Shown one piece after another: positions 44,205 through 51,871 of a stretch of DNA of 64,000 nt; within the stretch, counting starts at the first letter, position 1; the number at the start of each line of letters is the position of its first letter. Origin of the DNA: Schaedlerella glycyrrhizinilytica_A (GTDB taxonomy: Bacteria > Bacillota > Clostridia > Lachnospirales > Lachnospiraceae); NCBI RefSeq assembly GCF_042852765.1, contig NZ_AP031414.1; one strand, given 5' to 3'. The notes under the pieces were generated by a model, which was not told where the DNA came from, made no database searches, and was given only the letters and a program-made list of their open reading frames with translations. Both the position numbers and the translations under genes were made by a program.

Positions 44205-45302
44205 ATGGAAAATAATATCGAAAATACGATGGAAAACGATAAGAACGGGAAAAGGAAACCTGTGAAAAGAAATGTGAAAAGAAAAAAAGTTTTGAGAAAA
44301 AAGCGCACCAAGGGAATGCGCTGCCTGATCAGCGGCGGAAAACTGGTCGGGGGGATCGCGACGGTCCTGCTTGTACTGTTCGGACTGGATTATCTGTTGT
44401 ATCCGTGCACCTTTATGAGAAATGATATTCATACGGTAACGACGGAAGCACATCAGGATATATTTTTGGGAACCTCTCACGGAAAGATCAACATTGATCC
44501 GGACGTTGTGTCGGAAGAGACCGGACGAAGCGCCCATAATCTGTGTGTGGGCGGCGAATATGCGGTCGATGCGTATTATCTGACGAAACTGATGATCGAG
44601 ACGGAAAAGCCGGAGCGTATCATTTACGAAGTGGATCCCGGATATTTTGTGACGGAAAAAGAAGTCGGGAATAACTACTTGCTGTTTTATCATGAGTTCC
44701 CGCTCTCCAGAGCGAAACTGGAGTATTTTCAGGCAACGCTGATGGAATGTGATTTCCGTACGGCGATCTTCCCGTGGTATGAATACATTTTCAAATATGA
44801 TCTGGAAAAAGTGTGGGAGACCGTGTATCAGAAATGGATGCATAACTATGATGTTTCTTTCCTGAAAGGAAGCACGCAGGAATATCATGAGAGCGGATTC
44901 ATTGAACGTTATCCGGTGGATACGACGCAGCTTTCGATGGAAAACGAGGCTTTGAAGCTTTTCACCAGAGACAGTGTGAAGCAGCAGAATATGGAATATC
45001 TGGAGCGGCTGATCGATCTCTGCCGGGAAAATGATATTGAATTTGTGGCGGTATCGACACCGGTTCCGGCATCGACGCTTGTGGCATACGAGGCAAATTA
45101 TCAGGACGCATGGAATTATTTTGCGGAATTTTTTGAGAAAGAGGATGTCAGGTACTTGAATTTCAACCGGGAATATTTTGCGGATTTTTCGCATGAGATC
45201 ACGAACTTCACGGATTACGACGGACATATGAACGGAGATGCGGCGCGTGAGTATTCGCGTGTGCTCGGCGAGGTGCTGGATGCGATCCCGTCGATGGAAT
45301 AG
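44205..45302 (+). CDS. DltD-like SGNH-fold membrane protein, copy 2
   Basis: 365 residues. An unusually basic cytoplasmic N-terminus (residues 14-40 rich in KRK clusters) precedes a transmembrane helix at about 45-65. The outer domain has FLGTSHG with Ser91 and, near the end, DYDGHMNGDAA with His341. It parallels copy 1 in the blocks TGR..HNLC, RIIYEVDPGYF and the C-terminal YSRVLGE. GAAAGGAGGAG precedes the ATG. Pairing with MBOAT copy 2 repeats the copy 1 arrangement, so the unit was duplicated as a pair. Target polymer unknown. Confidence 0.82.
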   Translation: MENNIENTMENDKNGKRKPVKRNVKRKKVLRKKRTKGMRCLISGGKLVGGIATVLLVLFGLDYLLYPCTFMRNDIHTVTTEAHQDIFLGTSHGKINIDPDVVSEETGRSAHNLCVGGEYAVDAYYLTKLMIETEKPERIIYEVDPGYFVTEKEVGNNYLLFYHEFPLSRAKLEYFQATLMECDFRTAIFPWYEYIFKYDLEKVWETVYQKWMHNYDVSFLKGSTQEYHESGFIERYPVDTTQLSMENEALKLFTRDSVKQQNMEYLERLIDLCRENDIEFVAVSTPVPASTLVAYEANYQDAWNYFAEFFEKEDVRYLNFNREYFADFSHEITNFTDYDGHMNGDAAREYSRVLGEVLDAIPSME

Positions 45303-45317
45303 AACACGGAATAGAAC

Positions 45318-45346
45318 TTGTCAAAAATTGTAGCAGGGAGTATACT
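45318..45346 (+). promoter_or_regulatory. Promoter of the transglutaminase-repeat protein
   Basis: TTGTCA, 17 bases, TATACT, immediately after the second SGNH gene and 38 bases before the start codon. Confidence 0.75.
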
Positions 45347-45383
45347 GATAAGTGATAAATTTGAAAGAACATGAGGTGGAAGC

Positions 45384-46955
45384 ATGAAAAAGAAAATGGC
45401 ACTATTTTTGATCTTGTCAATGTGCATGCTGGGAACGGCGACCGTTCATGCGACAGAATCTGCGGATGGAAGTCAGACGGAGAACCAGAGTGACTCGCAG
45501 GATGCCGGAACGGAAAATCAGAAATCCGGATGGCAGGTTGAAGACGGCGGCTGGTACTATTATGCGGATGGGCAGAGGGCAACCGGATGGCTCTATCTTC
45601 CGGATGGAACTTATTATCTGGATGAGAGCACCGGAGCGATGCAGACCGGCTGGCTGAATGACGATGGAACCTGGTATTATTTGCAGGAGAGCGGACGGCG
45701 TGCTTATGGCTGGATCAATCTTGACGCGTGGTACTATCTGGACTGGAATACCGGAGTGATGTTGACCGGGGAACAGGAGATCGACGGACAGACCTATTAT
45801 CTGGACGCATCCGGCCGGATGTGCGAGGATAACTGGGTTCAGAGAGAAGACGGCTGGTATTACTATGGTCCGGGCGGAATGAAAAGTTATGGATGGCTTT
45901 TACGCTGGGATGGCTGGTATTATCTGGATCCGGAGACCGGGCGGATGATGAACGGCGCACAGGAGATCGGCGGACAGGAATATCTTTTCCAGGACGGTGG
46001 AAAGATGTATGAAAACTACTGGTACTGGGACGGCAGCGAGTGGTATTACTATCAGCAGGGCGGTATGAAAGCAAAAGGCTGGGTGCTGCTGGCAGACGGC
46101 TGGTATTATCTGGATCCGGAATACGGTGTCATGGCAAGAGGCGTACAGACGATCGGCGGACAGGAGTACCGATTCAATGCAAGCGGACATATGTATGAGA
46201 ATCAGTGGATCCAGGAAGACGGAAACTGGTATTTTTACAACGTCGGCGGTGCGAAAGCAAAGAACGGCTGGACATTGGACGGACAGACATGGTATTACAT
46301 GGATGCAGAGGGAGTGATGCAGACCGGATGGCTGAATCTGAACGGAACCTGGTATTATCTTCATTCCAATGGTGCGATGGCTTCCGCAACCTGGCTGCAG
46401 CTCGGCGGGGAATGGTATTATGTGACCGGGTCCGGCAATATGGTGACCGGTTGGAACCAGATTAACGGAATGTGGTATTACATGTATGAGAATGGCGTGA
46501 TGGCACATGATACAGTGATCGACGGATATGAGCTGGATTCTTCCGGCGCATGGAATGCAGGTCTTGCTGCAGCCAATGCGGCGGCGCAGGGGGTGATCGC
46601 ACTGGCAGGAAATGATCTTTACAGCTGCTATCGCTGGATCGTAGATAACTGTACTTATCAGTCATTCTATGAAGAGACGCCTGCCGGATATACATGGCAG
46701 GAATGGCGTGCAGTCCAGATGTTCAATAACCGTTATGGCGACTGCCACAGCTTTGCGGCATTGTTTGGATATACGGCAAGAGCGCTTGGATATGACGCAC
46801 AGATCATCTCGGGATATACAACATCTGTATCCGGCAAATGGGTGGATCATGGCTGGGTAGAGATCAACGGAGCGATTTATGATCCGGATCTGGAATATGA
46901 ATTAGGATATAACTGCTTTGGACAATCTCCATTTTCTTACAAATATTATTTATAA
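45384..46955 (+). CDS. Secreted transglutaminase-like protein with choline-binding-type repeats
   Basis: 523 residues. Signal peptide ending near VHA (residue 24). Residues about 45-385 are some 16 aromatic repeats of the cell-wall/choline-binding type (pattern GWYYLDPETGRMMNG), which bind phosphocholine on wall polymers. The C-terminal domain (about 390-523) is transglutaminase-like: Cys454 in YGDCHSFA, His489 in DHGWVEI and Asp500 in YDPDLE form the triad. Such secreted domains are usually cysteine proteases or cross-linking enzymes; which one is not clear. Placing the binding repeats before the catalytic domain is the reverse of many choline-binding enzymes. AGGTGGA before the ATG. Convergent with the next gene, sharing a terminator. 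Confidence 0.88.
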   Translation: MKKKMALFLILSMCMLGTATVHATESADGSQTENQSDSQDAGTENQKSGWQVEDGGWYYYADGQRATGWLYLPDGTYYLDESTGAMQTGWLNDDGTWYYLQESGRRAYGWINLDAWYYLDWNTGVMLTGEQEIDGQTYYLDASGRMCEDNWVQREDGWYYYGPGGMKSYGWLLRWDGWYYLDPETGRMMNGAQEIGGQEYLFQDGGKMYENYWYWDGSEWYYYQQGGMKAKGWVLLADGWYYLDPEYGVMARGVQTIGGQEYRFNASGHMYENQWIQEDGNWYFYNVGGAKAKNGWTLDGQTWYYMDAEGVMQTGWLNLNGTWYYLHSNGAMASATWLQLGGEWYYVTGSGNMVTGWNQINGMWYYMYENGVMAHDTVIDGYELDSSGAWNAGLAAANAAAQGVIALAGNDLYSCYRWIVDNCTYQSFYEETPAGYTWQEWRAVQMFNNRYGDCHSFAALFGYTARALGYDAQIISGYTTSVSGKWVDHGWVEINGAIYDPDLEYELGYNCFGQSPFSYKYYL

Positions 46956-46977
46956 GATAAAAAAGGCGGAATGAGAA

Positions 46978-47013
46978 AAACGGGAAATCACTTGAAATCG
47001 TGATTTCCCGTTT
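46978..47013. terminator. Bidirectional terminator
   Basis: AAACGGGAAATCAC, eight-base loop, GTGATTTCCCGTTT: a perfect 14-base stem with A-rich left and T-rich right flanks, shared by the convergent genes at 45384 and 47029. Confidence 0.9.
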
Positions 47014-47028
47014 CGCTTGTCAGGATCT

Positions 47029-47856
47029 TTACTGGATCCATGCGCCGGTATGGTCAAATGTATAGAGTGTGCCATCGATATTGTAAGTTCCGTTTGTATA
47101 CAGGTAAGCGTTGGTCGGATCCAAGTAATACCAGGAATAGAAAGTTTCATCCCAGATCCAGCCAAGATCCGCAGCGCCGGTTCCTGTAAAGTGATACCAG
47201 AATCCGGTATCGGTGTACGTCCATCCGGTTGCCATGCGCCCGGAGCCGTCAAAGTAGAAAATATATCCGTCGATCTCGTACAGTCCGCGGAGCATTTTGT
47301 TGTGGGATAAATAATACCAGGCATTGGAAGCATCGTCCCAGAGCCAGCCGTTGTAAGCGGTGCCGTCTGCATTGAAGAAACACCAGTCGCCGACTGTTGC
47401 CTGGGCGGATTCACTGTACCATGTTTCATAATACCATCCGGTTACCATCTGCCCGCTTGGAGTAAAGGCGTAACGTGTTCCGTTGATGTAGCGTACTCCG
47501 TCGCTGTACATATATCCATATTGCGGATCCAGGTAGTACCAGGCATTGGATGCCTTGTCCCAGAACCATCCGGTCTGCATTGCGCCGGAGTCTTTAAAAT
47601 AGAACCAGTAATCGGAGAAGAAATGCCATCCGGTCACCATGTAGCCGTTTGCATCAAATGCATAAGCCGTTCCGTTTACTTCATACAGTCCGTTTTTGGG
47701 GTAGGTTCCGTCCGTACATTGGAACCACCATCCGTTCGGAGAATTGATCCAGTCTCCACGTTTTCCGGAATCTGCTGCGGAAGCTGTCATGGAAAGTCCG
47801 AATAAGAGACCCGTCAAAAGCAGGATCGGAAGTAAAGTCTTTAAAGATTTTTTCAT
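47029..47856 (-). CDS. Secreted protein made only of choline-binding-type repeats, copy A
   Basis: 275 residues. Signal peptide MKKSLKTLLPILLLTGLLFG.. ends after SMTASA (about residue 27). The rest is about ten repeats of the wall-binding type (NGWWFQCTDGTYPKNGLYEV, AWYYLDPQYGYMYSDGVRYI), with no enzyme domain. It would sit on phosphocholine-bearing polymer at the surface as a coat, adhesin or competitor. The signal peptide and C-terminal FDHTGAWIQ are nearly identical to the gene at 48015, so the two come from duplication. AGGAGGGG lies before the ATG (minus strand). Confidence 0.88.
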   Translation of the reverse strand: MKKSLKTLLPILLLTGLLFGLSMTASAADSGKRGDWINSPNGWWFQCTDGTYPKNGLYEVNGTAYAFDANGYMVTGWHFFSDYWFYFKDSGAMQTGWFWDKASNAWYYLDPQYGYMYSDGVRYINGTRYAFTPSGQMVTGWYYETWYSESAQATVGDWCFFNADGTAYNGWLWDDASNAWYYLSHNKMLRGLYEIDGYIFYFDGSGRMATGWTYTDTGFWYHFTGTGAADLGWIWDETFYSWYYLDPTNAYLYTNGTYNIDGTLYTFDHTGAWIQ

Positions 47857-47898
47857 AAAATAGCCCCTCCTTTTCTGAAAAAACAGTTATTAATTAGT

Positions 47899-47927
47899 AT
47901 TATAATTGATAATCAGAAAATGCACAA
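47899..47927 (-). promoter_or_regulatory. Promoter of repeat protein copy A
   Basis: On the minus strand TTGTGC, 17 bases, TATAAT, 43 bases before the start codon. Confidence 0.65.
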
Positions 47928-47945
47928 CGCGGAATCTAAAAAAAG

Positions 47946-47979
47946 ATAAAAAGAAAGAGGACAAGATCTGCCCTCTTTC
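47946..47979 (-). terminator. Terminator of repeat protein copy B
   Basis: On the minus strand GAAAGAGG, loop, CCTCTTTC then TTTTTATC. It lies between the two minus-strand genes, so each is its own transcript. Confidence 0.8.
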
Positions 47980-48014
47980 GTATGTGTCATATGAAATTAA
48001 GAAATTTCTGATGA

Positions 48015-49064
48015 TTACTGGATCCATGCGCCTGTATGATCGAAAGAGCATTCTACGCCGTCGATCACATATGTTCCGTTAGAGTACATATTTCCGTATT
48101 CGCCAAAGTAATAACATTTTCCGTCGATCCATTTCCAACTGTTCGTCAGAACTGCGCCGTTTCCGTCTGTATAAGTCCAGAAGCCATATTCGCTGTCACC
48201 GATCCAGATCCAGCCCTCTTGATTTGCAAGATATCCATATCCGTCAAATGCGTAGGTATATCCGTCAGGAGCGGTGTAAGTGGTATTGTTGATCATGTAG
48301 CCATTATCGATGTAGTACCAGTGATTGTTTTCCCAAAGCCATCCGTTATATCCGGTACCGTCTGCATTTGCAAGAGACCAATATCCAGAACCGTCAGGAT
48401 AGCTGTGCCATGTCCATCCTCCGTATACAAGATGACCGGAAGCATCGAATACCCAGCTTGTTGTATCATCCGGATTGCCGGTAACAGGTCCCGGAGTAAA
48501 CACGTTATACATCATCGTACCATTAAAGATATAATACCAGTATCCGTTGTCCCACAGCCAGCCATCTGGGTAAACGGTTCCATTTTGATTGAAGTAATAC
48601 CATTGTCCAGGCCAGCCATCATCTGCAACAAAGTCATAGAAATACCAACCGCTTACCATGGATCCGTCCGGTTTAAACCAGTAATCGTTTCCGTCAATGG
48701 TATAGAATCCGTCAGAGTACATGTATCCGTACTCCGGATCCAGATAGTACCATGCGCCGTCCCATACCCAGCCTTTCTGCATTGCGCCGGAGTTCAGATC
48801 GAAGTAATAATAGAGACCGTTCGACGGATCTTTCCACCATCCGGTCATCATGTATCCCCACTGATCGAAAGCATATCCCACACCGTCGATTTCGTAGAGA
48901 CCATTCGTCGGATACCAGTCATCTGTACACTGGAACCACCATCGGTCACCGTTCTGAACCCAGTAACCTTCTTTGGAGTCTTCTGCGGAAGCTGTCATGG
49001 AAAGTCCAAACAGTAGTCCGGTCAGAAGCAGTACCGGTAATAGAGCCTTAAAATGTTTTTTCAT
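48015..49064 (-). CDS. Secreted protein made only of choline-binding-type repeats, copy B
   Basis: 349 residues, paralogue of the gene at 47029 with a matching signal peptide (LLTGLLFGLSMTASA) and C-terminus (YVIDGVECSFDHTGAWIQ). It has about 14 repeats, some widened by inserted loops (TPGPVTGNPDDTTSW), and no catalytic domain. The ATG at 49064 is preceded on the minus strand by AAAAGGAGGG; an upstream in-frame start at 49112 would put 16 charged residues before the signal peptide. Expression from its own promoter is expected to be strong. Confidence 0.88.
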   Translation of the reverse strand: MKKHFKALLPVLLLTGLLFGLSMTASAEDSKEGYWVQNGDRWWFQCTDDWYPTNGLYEIDGVGYAFDQWGYMMTGWWKDPSNGLYYYFDLNSGAMQKGWVWDGAWYYLDPEYGYMYSDGFYTIDGNDYWFKPDGSMVSGWYFYDFVADDGWPGQWYYFNQNGTVYPDGWLWDNGYWYYIFNGTMMYNVFTPGPVTGNPDDTTSWVFDASGHLVYGGWTWHSYPDGSGYWSLANADGTGYNGWLWENNHWYYIDNGYMINNTTYTAPDGYTYAFDGYGYLANQEGWIWIGDSEYGFWTYTDGNGAVLTNSWKWIDGKCYYFGEYGNMYSNGTYVIDGVECSFDHTGAWIQ

Positions 49065-49100
49065 AAAAGTTCCCTCCTTTTCATAGGCTTTATCACCATT

Positions 49101-49129
49101 ATTATAGGACAAGTTTCATATATAGACAA
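49101..49129 (-). promoter_or_regulatory. Promoter of repeat protein copy B
   Basis: On the minus strand TTGTCT, 17 bases, TATAAT, 37 bases before the ATG at 49064. It is divergent from the lic promoter at 49180, so a shared regulator between 49101 and 49208 is possible. Confidence 0.75.
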
Positions 49130-49179
49130 TAAAGAAGATGAAAAAAATAGGAAAAACTTCTAAAAATAGGATAAAATAC

Positions 49180-49208
49180 TTGCATTTTTGTAAAGAAACA
49201 TGTAATAT
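49180..49208 (+). promoter_or_regulatory. Promoter of the lic (phosphocholine) genes
   Basis: TTGCAT, 17 bases, TAATAT, 41 bases before the ATG at 49249. Confidence 0.6.
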
Positions 49209-49248
49209 CAATAGCAGGTTGTTCGTGAAAATAGAGAGGAGAGATTAC

Positions 49249-50994
49249 ATGAACATTCAAGAATATGAATTGATGAACATCCTTGCGGATGAACGATATA
49301 AAAACCAAAGAGAACTGTCTGAAAAAACAGGATACTCTTTGGGAAAAATCAACAGTGCGCTGAAAACACTGGTTGAGACCGGATATCTGGATGGGCAGAT
49401 GGGACTGACAAAAAAAGCCGGGAATGAGATGGAGGAAAAACGTCCGAAAAATGCAGTGATCCTGGCGGCGGGATTTGGAATGCGGATGGTCCCGATCAAC
49501 GTGGAAGTTCCGAAAGGGATTTTGGAAGTCCATGGTGAACCTCTGATCGAACGTCTGATCCGACAGCTTTTGGAAGCCGGTGTAAAGGAGATTGATATTG
49601 TCGTCGGCTTTATGAAAGAGCAGTATGAATATTTGATCGATAAATATGGAGTACACCTTGTGTTCAATAAAGATTACGCAGTGAAAAACAATCTGTATTC
49701 TTTAAAACAGGTTCTTCACAAGATCGGAAATACTTATATCATCCCGTGCGACGTATGGTGCAGGGAAAATCCATTTTCAGATCGGGAATGGTATTCCTGG
49801 TATATGGTAGGGGAAGAAAAGAGTGAGGAAAGTATTTTCCGGGTGAACCGGAAAAAGGAGCTTGTTCTGACAAAAGGGGAAGAAGCCGGAAATCGCATGA
49901 TCGGGATCGCATATATTCTGAAAGAAGATGCGGGACATCTTAAGGAGCAGGCGGAAAAACTGTTTGGAAAGCGGGAGTACCGCCAGTCATTCTGGGAGGA
50001 TGCTCTTGTGTGGGACGGGAAGATGCACTTACGGCCGAGAGAAGTGAAAGGAGACCTTGTTCATGAGATCAACACACTGGAAGAACTTCGGGAACTGGAT
50101 CATCATTCCAGTCAGTTGAATTCCGACATACTCTCACTGATCGGAGAAGTGCTGGACTGCAGGACAGAAGAGATCGTGGAGATCCGTGCATTGAAGAAAG
50201 GGATGACGAACCGGTCGTTTCAGTTTACCTGTCGGAGAAAACGCTATATTGCCCGTATTCCGGGGGAGGGAACCGGAAAAATGATCAACCGCAAGCAGGA
50301 ATATGACGTCTATCAGGCGCTGAAAGGAAAAGAGATCGCAGATCCGGTGAGATACATTTCTCCTGAAAACGGATATAAGATCACGGAATTTGTGGACGCG
50401 AGAACCTGTGATCCGGATTCCGATGAAGATGTATCGCGTGCGATGAAATATCTGCGCGCGTTCCACGACTGCAGGCTGAAAGTCGATCATTCATTTGATC
50501 TGTTCGAGCAGATGGAGTATTATGAATCTCTTTGGAACGGTGAGAAATCCGTATTCAAAGATTATCAGAAAGTCAAAGAGCAGATCTATGAATTGAAAGC
50601 GTATATTGACCGGCAGCCGAAAGAGATCGCGTTGACACACATTGACGCAAATCATGATAATTTTTTGTTTGCGGGAGAGAAAACATATCTGATCGACTGG
50701 GAATATGCGGGGATGCAGGATATCCATGTAGACGTAGCGATGTTCGCGATCTATGCGATGTATGACCGGGAACGGATCGACTGGCTGATCGATCGTTATT
50801 TTGAGGGGGCGTGCCCGGAGAAAGTCCGTACGAAGATTTACTGTTATATTGCGGTCTGCGGATTGTTGTGGAGCAACTGGTGTGAATATAAGCGTATGAT
50901 GGGCGTGGAATTCGGAGAATATTCTCTGAGGCAGTATCGCTATGCGAAAGAATTTTACCGGCTTGCAAAGGAGAGAATGGAAGATGCAGAATGA
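49249..50994 (+). CDS. Winged-helix / phosphocholine cytidylyltransferase / choline kinase fusion (LicC-LicA)
   Basis: 581 residues in three parts. Residues 1-60 form a winged helix-turn-helix (QRELSEKTGYSLGKINSALKTLVETGYL). Residues about 67-290 are a LicC-type nucleotidyltransferase (AVILAAGFGMR, then VEVPKGILEV), which joins CTP and phosphocholine to CDP-choline. Residues about 300-575 are a LicA-type choline kinase of the APH fold with catalytic loop HIDANHDN (H464-N471) and metal-binding DWE at 483. One polypeptide could thus phosphorylate choline, activate it and perhaps sense it to control transcription. GAGAGGAGAG precedes the ATG at 49249; a start at 49138 would add 37 residues that do not fit the domain. 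It is followed by a second LicC and a transporter, with overlaps. Confidence 0.88.
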   Translation: MNIQEYELMNILADERYKNQRELSEKTGYSLGKINSALKTLVETGYLDGQMGLTKKAGNEMEEKRPKNAVILAAGFGMRMVPINVEVPKGILEVHGEPLIERLIRQLLEAGVKEIDIVVGFMKEQYEYLIDKYGVHLVFNKDYAVKNNLYSLKQVLHKIGNTYIIPCDVWCRENPFSDREWYSWYMVGEEKSEESIFRVNRKKELVLTKGEEAGNRMIGIAYILKEDAGHLKEQAEKLFGKREYRQSFWEDALVWDGKMHLRPREVKGDLVHEINTLEELRELDHHSSQLNSDILSLIGEVLDCRTEEIVEIRALKKGMTNRSFQFTCRRKRYIARIPGEGTGKMINRKQEYDVYQALKGKEIADPVRYISPENGYKITEFVDARTCDPDSDEDVSRAMKYLRAFHDCRLKVDHSFDLFEQMEYYESLWNGEKSVFKDYQKVKEQIYELKAYIDRQPKEIALTHIDANHDNFLFAGEKTYLIDWEYAGMQDIHVDVAMFAIYAMYDRERIDWLIDRYFEGACPEKVRTKIYCYIAVCGLLWSNWCEYKRMMGVEFGEYSLRQYRYAKEFYRLAKERMEDAE

Positions 50995-51871
50995 TAAAAA
51001 ATATAAAGTGGACAATGCGGTGATCATGGCGGCGGGAATGTCTACGCGGTTGGCGCCGCTCTCATACGAGACGCCGAAAGCGCTCTTGAATGTACACGGC
51101 GAGGTTCTGATCGAGCGGCAGATCCGGCAGCTTCGGGAAGCCGGGATTGAGGAAATTTTCGTCGTGACCGGGTACAAAAAAGAATGTTTTTCTTATTTGG
51201 AAGAAAAGTTTAAGGTGACGTTGGTTGAAAATCCATATTATGAAACAAGAAACAATCATTCCAGTTTGTATGTTGTTCGGGAACATTTGAAGAATACTTA
51301 TATTTGCTGCGGCGACAATTATTTTCCGGAAAATGTCTTTCGGTCAGAGGAAGAAGATTCCTACTATGCGACGGTTTTTGAAGCGGGAGAGACCGATGAG
51401 TGGTGCGTCTTTGCCGATGAGAATGGACGGATCCGGGAAGTGGAGATCGGCGGATGTGATCAGTGGGTCATGAAAGGACATGCATTTCTTGCGGAACCGT
51501 TCACCGCGAAACTTTGTGCTTATCTGGAAGAAGCGATGCGGAAAGAAGCTTCGGAAAATCTGTTCTGGGAAGATCTGTTTATCCTCCACAGGCAAGAGCT
51601 GGTCTTGTATCAGAAGAAGTTTGAAGATCAGAAAATCTGTGAATTTGACAGCTTGGAAGAACTTCGGGCGTTTGATCCGAAGTACCTGGATCAGACGGGA
51701 TCTGCGATCATGGAGAATCTGGCGGATATCTTACAATGTACGGAGGGAGAGATCCGGCAGATTTATCCGCTCAAACAAGGAAATCAGGTCGTGGGGATCG
51801 AATTTGATTGCCGTGGTGTGAAATATCGATACGAATATGCGAAAAAACAGATCGGGAGGTATGAAAAATGA
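50984..51871 (+). CDS. Second phosphocholine cytidylyltransferase-like protein (LicC) with a kinase-derived tail
   Basis: 295 residues. The LicC-type nucleotidyltransferase core (AVIMAAGMSTRLAPLSYETP, residues about 10-230) is intact. The last 50 residues (SAIMENLADILQCTEGEIRQ.. to the end) align with the start of the kinase domain in the fusion gene upstream (SDILSLIGEVLDCRTEEIVE..), so this gene looks like a shortened copy of the fusion that kept only the first strands of the kinase. It may use a different phospho-alcohol (phosphoethanolamine or another base). Overlaps the fusion gene by 11 bases and the transporter by 4. GGAG at 50970 serves the ATG. Confidence 0.88.
   Translation: MQNDKKYKVDNAVIMAAGMSTRLAPLSYETPKALLNVHGEVLIERQIRQLREAGIEEIFVVTGYKKECFSYLEEKFKVTLVENPYYETRNNHSSLYVVREHLKNTYICCGDNYFPENVFRSEEEDSYYATVFEAGETDEWCVFADENGRIREVEIGGCDQWVMKGHAFLAEPFTAKLCAYLEEAMRKEASENLFWEDLFILHRQELVLYQKKFEDQKICEFDSLEELRAFDPKYLDQTGSAIMENLADILQCTEGEIRQIYPLKQGNQVVGIEFDCRGVKYRYEYAKKQIGRYEK

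Noticed and set aside
47029..49064. Toxin-like repeats (clostridial toxin CROP type)
   Set aside because: The repeat type is similar, but there is no toxin domain and the neighbouring lic genes point to choline binding.
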